Below, in pieces: positions 12,292-23,044 of a DNA stretch of 64,000 nucleotides (position 1 is its first letter; each line of letters opens with the position of its first letter). The stretch comes from Tricholoma matsutake (taxonomy: Eukaryota > Basidiomycota > Agaricomycetes > Agaricales > Tricholomataceae): assembly GCA_026075535.2 (NCBI GenBank), contig AP026546.1, forward strand, positions 8,432,001 to 8,496,000, given 5' to 3'. Under the pieces are notes generated by a model that was given only the letters and a program-made list of their open reading frames with translations, did not search any database and was not told the origin of the DNA. Both the position numbers and the translations under genes were made by a program.

Positions 12292-12490
12292 GGTCAGGGG
12301 GGTGTTGCAGGATGGCAAATTCAATATCTGTAATCAGGGGTTCAGGACTTGGTCGGAAGATGGCATAGAGGCAAAATGCAAAGGTCAGGGCTGCCGCTGC
12401 AGCCAGGGTCATGCCAACCATGATGGCGAGGATCATAATTCCTGCGAGCATGGGTCTGTCTTGTCATGCCATTGTCTTGAGTTCTGCCTC

Positions 12491-13260
12491 TTAAATCCTT
12501 CCATATGGTTCTCCTGTCATGTTTCCCATTGTGTCATCATCAAAATCATCGTATCCTGAGTCAAAGAAGAGCCACTGTCTGTGCTTGGCTTCTCTTTGAT
12601 TGGTTTCTTGATCTTTCCAAGGTTTCTCCGGGCAATTCATCCTATAGTGTCTGGGGCCTCGTTGTTTGCAGTACTTGCAAACATATCGCTGGCAAATCAG
12701 GCCGAAGTGGCCTATCTGTTGGCAGATGAAACATCTGGCATGTCTCATGTGTGGAGGGGACCAAGGTGGTTGGGTGGTTCATGGTTTGGGTTTGGGAGTG
12801 GTCAGGTCAATTACTTCGGGTGCCCTAGGCACAATCTTTGGGTTCTTCATAGAATGGGAGGAGCCTCCAGAGGGAGCTCGTCATTCGTCTGTCGTTCTGC
12901 TTGCTGAATGGCAAGAGCGAGGTCGGTGGCTGTCTGTGCTGATCTAAGGGGGTGTGAGGTCTCTCCTCAGCTATTCTCAGTCTGTCTGACCATGGTGCAA
13001 TCATCTCCTGGATCATCTGTTCGATCCCCAGGGCATCTGTGTTGTTCATTGCTTCTTCTAGATTTCATTCCATCTGTTTGATAGTGCTAGCATAGTAGAA
13101 GCACATCCTGGCCAGATGGTATTTCGGTGGATCATGGGCGAGGTGAACGTGAAGGGTGTCAGCATTCAATCAGTTTCATAGGTATTCTCGGGTGAATCGT
13201 CATTCGGCAGGCATATTGGGGAGTGTCATTGCAGGAAGAAAGGGGGGTTTTGGGTTTTCA
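12491..13260 (-). pseudogene. Gag-like zinc-knuckle ORF lying 3' of pol (element 1)
   Basis: Immediately after the chromodomain stop, the minus strand carries a decayed frame with 'LHVHLAHDPPKYHLARMCFY' (about 13100-13160) and 'MNNTDALGIEQMIQEMIAPW' (13049 downwards). It ends in two tandem cysteine motifs: a CCHC 'CFICQQIGHFGLIC' and 'CKYCKQRGPRHYRMNC' (about 12640-12735). CCHC knuckles are normal in Gag nucleocapsid, which sits upstream of pol. Here the knuckle ORF is downstream, where an env-like or accessory ORF would be. It may be an extra ORF of the family or the result of rearrangement. Stops occur near 13205, 13175 and 13065. Confidence 0.6.
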
Positions 13261-16200
13261 TCAGAGGTGGTACCTCTTCTTATATGCCATCAGGATCTCG
13301 GGGGAATTCTTCAAGTTTGATTTGGGTTCCCATGTGTTCTTGGATGTTGGGTAGTCAACCCATTTCATGAGGTAACGGTGTGTCTTGCCGTGCTTCTTGT
13401 GTGTGATGATCGCTTCCACTTCGTACTCATTTTCTCCTTCCACGAGGTCGGGTGATGTAGTCAGGAAGTTTTGCCCATGAGTATCATTCTTATGGTATCA
13501 TGTGAGTAAAGCTGCATGGAATACCGGGTGGATCTTCCATCTCGGTGGCAGTTTCAATTGGTATGTCATTCTCGACAGGGCATCTTCAATCATGAAGGGC
13601 CCTTCTCTTTTTGGCGCCAATTTTCTTGTTGGGTAGCCAATCTTCAGGTTCTTGGAGTCAAGCCATACTTGTTCTCCAACCTTGAACGGTTTGTATCGCC
13701 CTTTTGTTTGGGTGGCCATAGCCTGTCTGGCTAGTTCATGTGCAGCAAGAGCTTCCCTTCTCGCAGAGAGAAGTTCTTGGATTCTCTGTTTGGCAGCTGG
13801 CACGTTCATCTTTTTGTAAGGGGTGGGGATAGCATGTCGTTGATATCCCATCATCAAGTAAAATGGTGAGTGTTTTACTGCGGAGTGCATCTTCTGGTTG
13901 TGCATGAATTCTGCTGTTGGGAGATAATGCTCCCAATCTTCGGGTTTGTTCGAACAGAACATGCGGAGGTAAACTTCTAGCTCTTGGTTTACTTGCTCCA
14001 TTTCTCTGTCAGTCTGGGTGATAAGTGGTGCTCATGGATAGCTTGATCCCAAGCAGTCATCCGAGTTCTCAGAAGAGTTTGGACGCAAATCGAGGGTCTC
14101 TGTCTGAGATGATTCTTCTGGGACGTCCAAATCTAGTGTATACATGGCGCAGGTAAAGGTCTGTGGTGCCAAGTGCATTGATTGTCTTTGCGCAAGGGAT
14201 AAAAATTACCCCCTTTGTAAGACCATGGTCTACCATGACCATGATTGAATCAAATCCATTTATTATGGGCAGGTCCATAATGAAATCTGTTGTCACCAGC
14301 TTGAATGGTCTGCTGGCATCGGATGATATCGGTGTCGGGGGTGGGGTCATCGGGTGGGTGTTGATCTTCATTTGCTGGCACTTTGCACAGCCTTCGACAT
14401 ATTTCTTTATGAAGTTGGCCATTCCTGGCCACCAGTAGTCTCATTGGATCAGTTTGATTGTTTGCCATTGTCCAGGGTGCCCTGTCATGATGCTGTCATG
14501 GTATTTCTGTATGATTGCTCAGCGGAGGTTTTTGTCCTGTGGCACATAGCACCTGTCTTTGAAAATGAGCAGGCCATCTTCAAATTTCCAGTCCTCCAAT
14601 GCAGACTTGATTGGGGGAGTTCCATTGTTCTTCAGGGCTTGTAAAGCATCATTTACGAGGTCGTCCTTCATTATTGCTGAGACCAGGGTTCCCTGGAGTT
14701 CAGCATCGATTGTTTTCACAAATAGTTCGTCAGTGAGGATGGTCTTGTCCTTGGTATTGGTGTCTTCTTCAGCTATATGATCTGCTCTCCTCGATAGGGC
14801 ATCAGATTGTACCATCTGTGATCCTGGTACATGTTGTAGCTTCAGGTTGAATTGTGACAGGTAGATGCTCCATCTAGCCTGTCGTCGGTTCAGTTTCTGT
14901 GCCTGACGGAAGTATGTCAGGTTCTTGTGATCAGACAGTACCGTCACAGGGAACAGTGTCCCCTGTAGGTAGTGTCTCCACGTCTCCAGCGCTCGGATTA
15001 CTCCCAGTAGTTCCCTATCGTATATCTCATAATTTCTTTCAGCTTCGTTGAAAGAATGTGAGATGTAACTGCATGGGTACCAGTCTCCATTGGCATCCTG
15101 TTGTCTGAGTACTGCACCTGTCGCAAATTTCGAGGTGTCAGATTCCACCATGAATGGCTTCGTTGTGTCTGGCATCAGCAGTACTGGGGCTTCATTGAGT
15201 TTCCTTTTCAGCGCATCGAACGACTGCTGGCAGTCGTTCGTCCATTTGAATTTTTGGTTCTTCTTCATCAAATCATTCAGCAGTCTAGTCAGATCCGCAA
15301 AGTGTCCGATGAATCTTCAATAGAAGTTCCCAAATCTTAGGAAGGATCTCACATCCTTTTCTGTCCTTGGCGTGGGCCAGTCCTTGATCCCAGCCAGTTT
15401 CATGTTGTCCATTGCAAGTTTGTTGGGCCTGATGATCATGCCCAAGAAGTCGACCTCTTGCACATTGAACTTGCACTTCTCTATTTTCAGGTAGAGATCG
15501 CATTGTCATAGTCATTTGAGGACCCTTTTGGTCCTTATCCAGTGTTCTTCTTCCGTCTTTGAGAAGATCAGGATGTCGTCCATATGGATGATGAGCCATC
15601 CTTTGTCTAGCATGTCTTGGAAGAGATCGTTCATCATGGCCTGGAATGTTGCCGGTGAGTTGCACAGCCCAAAGAACATCACCATCAGCTCAAATAGCCC
15701 CCAGTTAGTCTTGAATGCTGCCTTCCACTTGTCTCCTTTCTTTATCTGTATCCCCATCGAATGTCAAGTTTCATGAAAAATTTTGCTCCTTTCAGCTTGT
15801 CCAAGAGGTCTCTGATCAGCGGTAGAGGGTAGGTGTTCCGGATCGTTCCTTCATTTAGATAGCAATAGTCTTGGCAGGGTCATAGAGTGTCAGAGTCCTT
15901 CTTTGACATGAAGAAGAATGGGGATGCCATGGGTGATTTCAATGGTCGGATGTATCCTTTCTCCAGGTTCTCATCTAGAAACTCATTGAGTTTCTCTTGT
16001 TCTTTCGGTGTCAGTGGGTAAACTTTGCAGTCCTTTGGTACAAAGCCTTCCTTCAAGTCAATCACATGATCCCACAGCTTTGATTCCAGGAATCATTCAG
16101 ATGGGGCTTTCTCAAATACCTGCCTGTATTTCTGGTATTCCGGTGGCAGTAGGTCATCCAGGGTCCATTGGCTAGTTTCCTTTCCCTCCTCTTGTTCATG

Positions 16201-16615
16201 CGCTAGTCATTGAGATATGGATGTCTTTGCTCTGATCCATATGTCTGGGTTGAGTAGGTACCATGGGGAGTCTTTGCTTCTTGTAAGCCTGCTGATCATT
16301 TTCGTTTTCCAGATGTATCTGTGTGTTGGCTCTTGATGTTCCTCCATCAGGGGCAGGTCCGAATAGGCCGATGACTGGTTTGCCTTGTATGTATGTGATC
16401 AATATTGAGTCGTCCTCAATCGCATCTTGTTTGGGGTGCTGGTTCGTTGCTCGTATTTCCATGCCTGTGTCTGCCAATAGTTCTTCATCGGGTACCTCTT
16501 CGATCTTTACTTGAGGGGGGGTCTCCCTGGGCATCAGTACTCTGGTGTCGGTAGTACCATAATCTGGGGTTCCGTAATTGTGTATCGGGGTAGCCTCCTG
16601 ATGAGGGTCTTTAGC
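13261..16615 (-). pseudogene. Pol of element 1: RT, RNase H, integrase, chromodomain
   Basis: Reading from 16615 down: a linker with 'SILITYIQGKPVIGLFGP' (16196-16534) and '[20 protein letters not shown]' leading into RT (16065 down). The RT part shows 'FFGLCNSPATFQAMMNDLF' and 'IIHMDDILIFSK' (about 15570-15700); the usual Y of YxDD is H. RNase H spans about 14700-15271 ('FATGAVLRQQ', 'HSFNEAERNYEIYDREL', 'VLSDHKNLTYF'). The integrase (13498-14520) has 'HPGQWQT', 'CAKCQQ', 'TTDFIMDLP', '[11 protein letters not shown]' and 'EQVNQELEVYL', giving HHCC and D,D,E elements. The chromodomain (13261-13443) has 'YEVEAIITHK', 'YLMKWVDYP' and 'NTWEPKSNLKN'. Frameshifts near 15.5, 14.5 and 14.0 kb and stops near 13500 and 15520 inactivate it. 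No aspartic protease motif was found. Confidence 0.85.
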
Positions 16616-16887
16616 TATTTTTCAGCAACAACCAAAAGGAGAAAAGTGTGGGAAAATAACACATTTTTACTGATGATTCCTTTTATTTTTCCCTAGTAAA
16701 AAAGTGTCTTTTTCTCTCATTATTCTCAACATATTCTCTTAGGCAAAATATCGCTTTGCCTCTTGTGTCATAGTAAGTACTTTGTCTGATTTATGCCAAC
16801 ATTATGCTTATGTCAGCATTGCTTGCCAGATCAATCTTTACAAACCAAGCAAACATTGGGACAGTCTTTTGAGCCACTGTACATGCA
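16616..16887. other. Junction between element 1 and element 2
   Basis: AT-rich, no coding sequence. It may contain remains of the element 1 LTR or the missing left part of the element 2 5' LTR. I see no match to the first 180 bp of the element 2 3' LTR. Confidence 0.35.
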
Positions 16888-17153
16888 TGTACAAGTGCTT
16901 CAGTAACAACAATGTACAATATATGTAACATAGTATAAAAACCCTAAATATATGCCTAGGGGACCCCAGTTGTGTTCTCTTAGGTATTCCACCTACACTT
17001 GTGGTGTGAACGGCCTATCTCAACAAACTCACCTATTAATAACCCCTCACATCAAAACCATCAGTTCCCCAATTATGTGTGCAGATCCCGCCCCCTTCTT
17101 GTAGAGAGAACCCGCATGGTCTTAGCTAGCAGATAGTGGGTGTCACCCTAACA
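16888..17153 (+). repeat. 5' LTR of element 2 (left part missing)
   Basis: Nearly identical to the 3' LTR over the stretch from GTACAAGTGCTTCAG through GTATAAAAACCC (likely TATA box, about 16932), the segment around 16960-17080, and the final block ending CCCTAACA at 17153. The first 160-180 bp of the LTR, present at 23045-23200, do not match what lies upstream here. Confidence 0.8.
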
Positions 17154-17635
17154 GAAGAACACGTTACACAACTTCCCGTATCAGTGCACCTTCTCTTACT
17201 TGCACATATGTCATTGTTTCACCACGCCACATCTGATTACTCATCCTTTTGGCATGAGCCGGAAGTACTTGTATATACATAATTTACCTTTTCTTTTGTA
17301 AGCCGATGCCAGGCCTCACCTTATATTGCGACTGCCAGTGATCGAGAGGCAGCACTCGTCATTAGGACAGCTGCAACCAGACAACCAATTGGATCTGGTT
17401 TAGTTATGATTTACATCACTCTATTCAGATGACTATTTTAGTTACAAGCTGAATTCAGTGTTATCCCCAAGATCAGGCACTGTTGGAAGGGTTATTGATC
17501 CGAAGTGTCAAGTTAGGCGCCCAACGAACAATGAACAAACGACGAATGATCACGTGACCTGTAAACATTTGGAGAGGTCTCGAAGAACAAATCTTGAGTT
17601 TGTTGAAGAAGTGATTCATCACAGATTTTACCATT
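17154..17635 (+). other. Untranslated leader of element 2
   Basis: Lies between LTR and Gag. Directly after the LTR end is GAAGAACACGTT, of which AGAACAC is complementary to GTGTTCT inside the LTR (about 16973), 35-40 bp after the TATA-like box. It could be a self-priming site, but the match is short. A GGCGCCCAACG motif near 17516 resembles one at 24246. Confidence 0.35.
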
Positions 17636-18727
17636 ATGTCTGAACCCTCAACTTCTAATCCTGGCCCTAATCCTGTTCCCACACCAGCGCTAGAGGCAAA
17701 AATTGATGCGCTTACAGTGCAAATGTCAAAATTAGTGTCAGTGTTGGCAGCATCACAGCCTAGACAAGCAGAAGTACAGCTAGAGACGACAGGAGAAAGA
17801 GATGAGATGGAGGAGATGGTGGAGTGGATGTTGCAGGAGGATGAGATGGCAGAGAAATCCAGAAATGGAAAAGCACACTTACCTAAGTATGCACCCCCGC
17901 AAATCTTTGATGGTACCATGGAGAATACAAAATCCTTCATCAGCTCTATAGTATTGTACATCCATGGGAGGAAGCCAGAGTTTTGTACAGCCGAGTCTAG
18001 GATTATGTTTGCTCTCTCATATATTCAGGGGGGGGGAGCACAGTTCTGGAGAAATGAGGCTATTAATCAAATTGCCGTGGGAAATAAACCATTTGCAACC
18101 TTCAAGGAATTTCTGGAGAGATTGGAGGCACAGTTTGGAGACCCTAATCCAAAGGCGACAGCCAATGCTAAATTATAGACCATGCACCAAGGTTCCCTAA
18201 TGGCAGATAAATTTATTTTGCAGTTCAAAGCAGAAGCTTCACAAATGGATATGGGAGAAGCTGCATTGGTAGAGTTTTGAAAGCAGGATTAAATCCCTCT
18301 TTATTCAAGTCTATCTACTGATTACCTTCTATGCCAGAGAAGTTGGATGAGTGGTATAATTGGGCAATGTGCCTTGACCAGCAATATCAGCAGGAACAGG
18401 CAGAGTCAAAGTTGATGTACAGAAGTAGTAAATTTGGAAAGTCATCAGGAGGAAAGTCCAAGAAAGGAAAGTTGCCTCAGGTGCAAGTTCCGAGGGCACA
18501 GCCACCGGCCATGGCAGTAACACCTATAGTTACGGAGTCAGCAGCACCAGCAGAGGCAATGGAGGTTGATCAAGTGGGGAGACGAGCCCCACTTAAATGT
18601 TTTAACTGTGGGCAGTTAGGACACATTTCTAGGAATTGTAGGCAGAAAAGAAAGATTAGGGAAGCTACAATCAAGGAAGTGAAGCTGGAGGAAGGCAAGC
18701 AGAAGAATTTTGTGGAAGAGTCCCAGT
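17636..18727 (+). pseudogene. Gag of element 2
   Basis: The retrotransposon capsid/nucleocapsid precursor. The start ATG at 17636 opens a P/T-rich N-terminus, followed by an acidic helix and the capsid-like segment 'PKYAPPQIFDGTMENTKSFI' to 'GNKPFATFKEFLERLEAQFG'. This is the usual gypsy Gag (Retrotrans_gag) region. A TAG at 18176 (probably CAG to TAG) and a frame break at 18.2-18.3 kb interrupt it. The frame resumes at 18331 and ends with a CCHC knuckle 'CFNCGQLGHISRNC' (about 18597-18640). It overlaps the protease frame at 18726. Confidence 0.8.
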
Positions 18728-19800
18728 GAAGGTTTCCCCATTGGTGACCCAGAATCATTACAATGTATTAGTATCCAAGGAAACCCAGAGTAAATCAGAA
18801 AAGGAAATCGAGGAGGAGTACAAATATTCTGAATCACATGATGAAAAGGAGTACAACTGTTGTCAATCACGTGACAAAGAAAATTGTCATGCACCATTTC
18901 CTAAAACCCCTAAATTCTTTATTCGCTCTGTGCGAATAGAACCCGAAATCACCTTGACTGTGGGACTGAAGACAGTGGACACACATGCAGCTATTGATGT
19001 GGAAGTGTTGCTTGATAGTGGTGCTACAGGATTATTTATTAATTGGTCCTTAAGTACTGGAAATGCTATTAACACACACGAGCTGACGCAACCTATAATG
19101 GTGTACAATATTGACGGAACAGTCAATTGTGGAGGAACTATCAAGGAGGAGGTGACTATGGTACTAAAGTATCAGGAGCATCAGGAGCGAGCTGTATTCA
19201 AAGTGTGTGATCTTGGGAAAACCAATCTAATAATAGGATGTCTGTGGTTATGGAAGCATAATCCTGAAATCGATTGGAAAACTGGGAAAGTACAAATGTC
19301 TCATTGTCCTAAGAAATGTAATGTGTATGGGAGGAAGATGGAGAAGGAGAAAAGGAAAAAGAAAGAGAAAGAACATCCGAGGAAGTATTCTGTTACAATG
19401 GAGGAAGTGGAGGATGAGGAAATGCCAAATGAGGAAGTTCCAGTCATGATCAAGAAAGAAGAGCAGAAGCAAACCTTTAGAGCAATTTGTGGAGGACAGT
19501 CGTGGGACAAGAATATTGTGAAGGTGGAGAAGCCAGTGGAGGAGTGGGTGCCAAAAGTGTATCACGAATATCTGTCAGTGTTCCAGAAGAAGGAGTCTGA
19601 GCAAATGCCAGTGTGGAAGCCATGGGATCATGCAATTGAGATGAAGCCAGGGTTTGTGCCAAAGAAGTCGTAGGTATATCCATTATCTCCAATGGAACAA
19701 GAAGAAGTGGATGTGTTCCTGAAGGAGCAATTGCGCAAAGGATACATATGACCTTCAAAATCACTGCAGACATCACCAATATTCTTCATGCCAAAGAAAG
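18726..19800 (+). pseudogene. Protease and start of RT, element 2
   Basis: The aspartic protease active site 'LLDSGATGLFIN' lies at about 19010-19045, followed by 'VYNIDGTVNCGGTI' and the flap-like 'TNLIIGCLWLWKHNPEIDW'. A K/E-rich linker (19320-19480) leads to 'PWDHAIEMKPGFVPKK' and the N-terminal RT blocks 'VYPLSPMEQEEVDVFLKEQL' and 'SKSLQTSPIFFMPKK', which end abruptly at the inversion breakpoint at about 19801. In-frame stops are TAG at 19671 and TGA at about 19749. The second sits where related elements have R (GYIRPSKS), again CGA to TGA. Confidence 0.8.
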
Positions 19801-20121
19801 AATGTCATCAATGAATATTATTACCATGCCTTTGTCTATTACATCCTTGAAAATGTCATTCATCATATTTTGGAAGGTTGGGGGACTATTAGTCATCCCA
19901 AAAAACATGACAAGCGGCTTGAAGGATCCTCGATGCATGGCAAATGTGGCCTTCCACTCATCTCCTTTCTTTATTCATACATTGTTGTATCCCCATCGTA
20001 AATCCAATTTTGTAAAGACCTTGGCTTTTCCCACCTTGTCAATTATTTCTGAGATCAATGGCAGGGGGTACACATTCTTCACTGTCCACTCATTCAGATA
20101 CCTATAATCTGTACACATCCT
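19801..20121 (-). pseudogene. Inverted RT core of element 2
   Basis: This 321-bp block is on the opposite strand to the rest of the element. Read on the minus strand it gives the RT palm sequence missing from the plus strand: '[14 protein letters not shown]', '[10 protein letters not shown]', '[13 protein letters not shown]', 'GDEWKATF', 'PLVMFFGMTNSPPTFQNMMN' and 'IIFIDD'. The plus-strand frame then resumes at 20132 with '[11 protein letters not shown]', exactly the residues that should follow FIDDI. The breakpoints sit at a short imperfect inverted repeat, CCAAAGAAAG (19791-19800) and CTTCCTTTGG (20122-20131). This fits a simple in-place inversion and not an unrelated insertion. Confidence 0.85.
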
Positions 20122-20131
20122 CTTCCTTTGG

Positions 20132-20744
20132 TCTGATATTCATGGAGGATGAAGAGAATCATGAGGTGATAGTGCAGGAGGTGCTATGGAGGTTAGCAGA
20201 GAATGATCTATTTTTGAAACTGGAGAAATGTGTGTTTGGGGCAAGCGAGATTGAGTTCCTAGGATTATTGATCAGCCCTGATGGGATCAAAATGGATCTG
20301 ATCAAGGTACAGGCAATCACAGATTGGCCTGCGCCCACCTGTGTCAAGCAGGTTCAAGCCTTCTTGGGACTCGCAAATTATTATCGTTGCTTTGTGCACA
20401 ATTTTTTTAAAATTGCTGCACCCTTACATAACCTTATGCAAAAGGGAGTAGTGTGGAGGTGGGGAGAGCAGCAGCAGATAGCATTTGAGGAGTTGAAGAG
20501 GAAGTTTGTGGAGGGACCAATATTAGCCCCAGTAGATTTCACATGCCCTTTGCGAGTGGAATCAGATGCATCCGATTTTGCTACTGGAGCAGTATTATCA
20601 ATGCTGTGCAAAGATGACAAATTGCATCCTTGTGCATATTTGTCCTGAGGGTTGAATAATGTGGAGAGGAATTATGATGTGCATGACAAAGAGATGTTGG
20701 GGATAATACGAGCATTGGAGGCATGGAAGCATTATTTGGAGGGA
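20132..20744 (+). pseudogene. RT thumb/connection and RNase H start, element 2
   Basis: Continues the Pol frame after the inversion: 'LEKCVFGASEIEFLGLLISP', 'VQAFLGLANYYRCFVHNF', 'APLHNLMQKG', then the RNase H-like 'VESDASDFATGAVLSML', 'HPCAYLS' with a TGA, and 'NNVERNYDVHDKEMLGIIRA' up to 'HYLEGC', where the MITE is inserted. These are the standard gypsy RT connection and RNase H landmarks. Confidence 0.8.
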
Positions 20745-21191
20745 TGTAAGATAGATCTCATTCAGAACAAATGTGATCACATGAAATGTGTGACATTTGA
20801 ATAGACTTCTGCTAAATTTACTTCACAGCACATTTAAAAAAATCCATTTCCACAAAGCTATTTAAATCATACATGTCCAGGTTATGTTGTTTTTACAATA
20901 GGAAAAACTTGACTGTAGAAGTTGCCATTAGGTTTCTGGAAGTGGGAACTTGACGTTGTGACTACATGGTCACAGCATCCAGATTCAGCACTTGAAAACC
21001 TAATGACTCCTCAGCCTCAACACCTTTGGAGAATGTGAAGTAACAGATCATTAATAAAAATGATTTCCAACAACTCTGTGCGGCCAGAATTTTTAAAAGT
21101 GTCATCAAAATGACTGCCAACTATGATCTAGTCCAATGTCATGCATGCATTTCACGTGATCACATTTGTTCTGAATGAGATCTATCTTACA
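20745..21191. mobile_element. 447-bp MITE-like element with about 58-bp inverted ends
   Basis: The left end starts TGTAAGATAGATCTCATTCA and the right end is its exact inverse. The match continues for about 45 bp with one substitution and about 58 bp with small gaps. The interior is AT-rich and non-coding. It splits the RNase H frame of element 2 between '...HYLEGC' and 'IEIWTDHQNLQYF'. TA sits at both inner edges, suggesting a TA-targeting (Tc1/mariner, Stowaway-like) origin, but the target duplication is not certain. Confidence 0.75.
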
Positions 21192-22455
21192 CATCATTGA
21201 GATCTGGACAGATCATCAAAATCTGCAATACTTCATGTCCACTAAAAAGCTTAATCACCGGCAAGCACATTGGGGACTATTCCTATCACATTTCAATTTT
21301 CACTTGGTCCACAAAGCAGGAAGCTTAATGAGGAAAGCAGATGCATTATCCAGATGTATTGATCATAAACGGGGGGTGGAGGAGGACAATAAGAATGTTA
21401 CCTTACTCAAACCCGAATACTTTTGCATTTGCACTATGTGTCAAGGGCATCTATTAATAGATAGCTCAGAAACGGAAATGTTGTCTAAAATTAGACAATG
21501 TTCGGAAATGGACGATGAAGTAGTGGAAGCCATGAAAGCTCTGAAGGGTGAGAAGAAAGGTAATATTAAATGAGATGAATGGGCTGAGGAACAAGGGTTG
21601 GTGTTGTTTTGAGGAAAAGTGTATGTACTGAAGGATCAGGATTTGCGAAGGGAGATCATCTGGTTACATCATAATACACCAACTGCCGGACACCCAGGAA
21701 GATGGAAGACATTGGAATTAGTAATGAGAAATTATTGGTGGCCCAGAATTTTGAAGTATGTGTTGGGGTATGTGGATGGATGTGATACGTGCACGAGGGG
21801 GAAGAAATTTCCAGAGAAACCTGCAGGAAAATTAATGCTGAACCCTATACCTAAAGTGCCATGGCGAGATATATCTGTGGATTTTATTACCGGATTACCC
21901 AAGGCTCAAGGGTATGATGCAATATTTGTAGTATGCAACCACTTCACAAAGGAGGTCCATATTATTCCTACTACTACAGAAACCTCATCATTGTGCTTGG
22001 CACACCTCTATCTAAATCAGGTATGGCAGTTACATGGGTTACCCAATACTGTTATCTCTGATCGTGGACCACAATTTGCCTCTGCATTTATGTGAGAACT
22101 GAACAACATATTGGGAATTCAAACTAAACTATCTATGGCATATCACCCACAGACTGATGGGCAGACAGAGAGAATGAACCAGGAGTTGGAGCAGTACCTA
22201 CATATGTTTGTCAACTACCAACAAACCAACTGGCCCAAATGGCTGGCAATTGCTGAATTTTCCCACAATAACAAATTCCATTCGGCTACTTGTATGTCAC
22301 CCTTTTTCGCAAATTATGGATATCATCCTCACATGGGAGTAGAACCCAGAAGGGAAGTCAAAGTACAGTCGGTAGAAGACTTTGTATCTAAGATGCAAAA
22401 GGTACAAGAGGAAGCAGAGGCAGCATTGAAGAAAGCATGTGATGACATGATGTGA
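21192..22455 (+). pseudogene. RNase H C-terminus and integrase, element 2
   Basis: RNase H resumes with 'IEIWTDHQNLQYFMSTKKL' and 'RKADALSR'. The integrase has its zinc-binding part ('HHNTPTAGHPGRWKT', 'CDTCTRG', 21650-21800) and the catalytic core: 'SVDFITGLP' (D1), 'VISDRGPQFAS' (D2) and 'NQELEQYLHMF' (E). Stops at 21571, 21611, 22093 and 22453 are TGA in all four cases; at 22093 the reading would otherwise continue 'FMxELNNILGIQTKLSM'. Confidence 0.85.
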
Positions 22456-23034
22456 CACGCAGATCATACTCGAGCATGTGCTCCAGAGTACAAAGTTGGT
22501 GACTTGGTGTGGCTAAGTACCAAGGACCTGAATATTCCATGACCTTTGAGGAAACTTATGGAGAAACAAGTTGGCCCATATGCGATCTCTAAAGTGATCT
22601 CACCTAATGGGGTAGTGCTAAAATTACCCCGATCATTCAAGATTGATCCCAAGATTAATGTATCCTGCCTATGCCCTTACTGCCCTCCCACTATTCCTGG
22701 CCAACAAACTACCAATAATAGTAGAAGGTGCTCCAGAATATGTAGTTGAAGAAATTCTAGACTCACATCTTCAACAGAACAAATTGGAGTTCTTAATAAA
22801 GTGGAGAAACTATACTGACAAAAATAATTCATGGGAGCCTGAAGAGAATTGTAAGGGAGCCTGAAGAGAATTGTAAGCGAGCATGTAACACGATCGCCCA
22901 ATTCTTTAAACGTAGTCCAAATGCTCCGTGTCGCATTGCGAGAATGGTGTATGAGGAGATGAGATTCCGGCCTTACCAAAATTTCACAGAGGAGACAGAC
23001 ACAATATTTTCTCGCCTGGAAGTCGAGGCATAAA
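22456..23034 (+). pseudogene. Integrase C-terminus and chromodomain, element 2
   Basis: 'YKVGDLVWLSTKDLNI' and 'KQVGPYAISKVISPNGVVLK' form the GPF/Y-like module. The chromodomain follows at about 22730-22860 with 'EYVVEEILDSHLQQNKLEFL', 'IKWRNYT' and 'NSWEPEENC'. A 22-bp tandem duplication (unit GGGAGCCTGAAGAGAATTGT plus AA, 22835-22880) breaks the frame just after it. The tail frame ends at TAA near 23032, a few bases before the purine tract. Confidence 0.8.
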
Positions 23035-23044
23035 AGGGGGGTAA

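Larger units (their letters stand above)
12292..16615 (-). mobile_element. Ty3/gypsy chromodomain retrotransposon remnant (element 1)
   Basis: On the minus strand the order is Pol linker, RT, RNase H, integrase, chromodomain, then a zinc-knuckle ORF and a short hydrophobic ORF (12236-12451, a single predicted membrane segment, possibly spurious). It interrupts the DUF6570-type gene at about 12292. I cannot find matching LTRs. The 5' (high-coordinate) side stops near 16.6 kb, next to the LTR of element 2, and no protease or conventional upstream Gag is visible. It is inactive because of many stops and frameshifts. Confidence 0.8.

Noticed and set aside
12236..12451. Small membrane protein on the minus strand
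   Set aside because: A hydrophobic run is present but it spans the junction of element 1 and the DUF6570-type gene, so it is probably fortuitous.
16616..16887. LTR of element 1
   Set aside because: No second copy at the 12.3-kb end and no TG...CA pair, so it cannot be supported.
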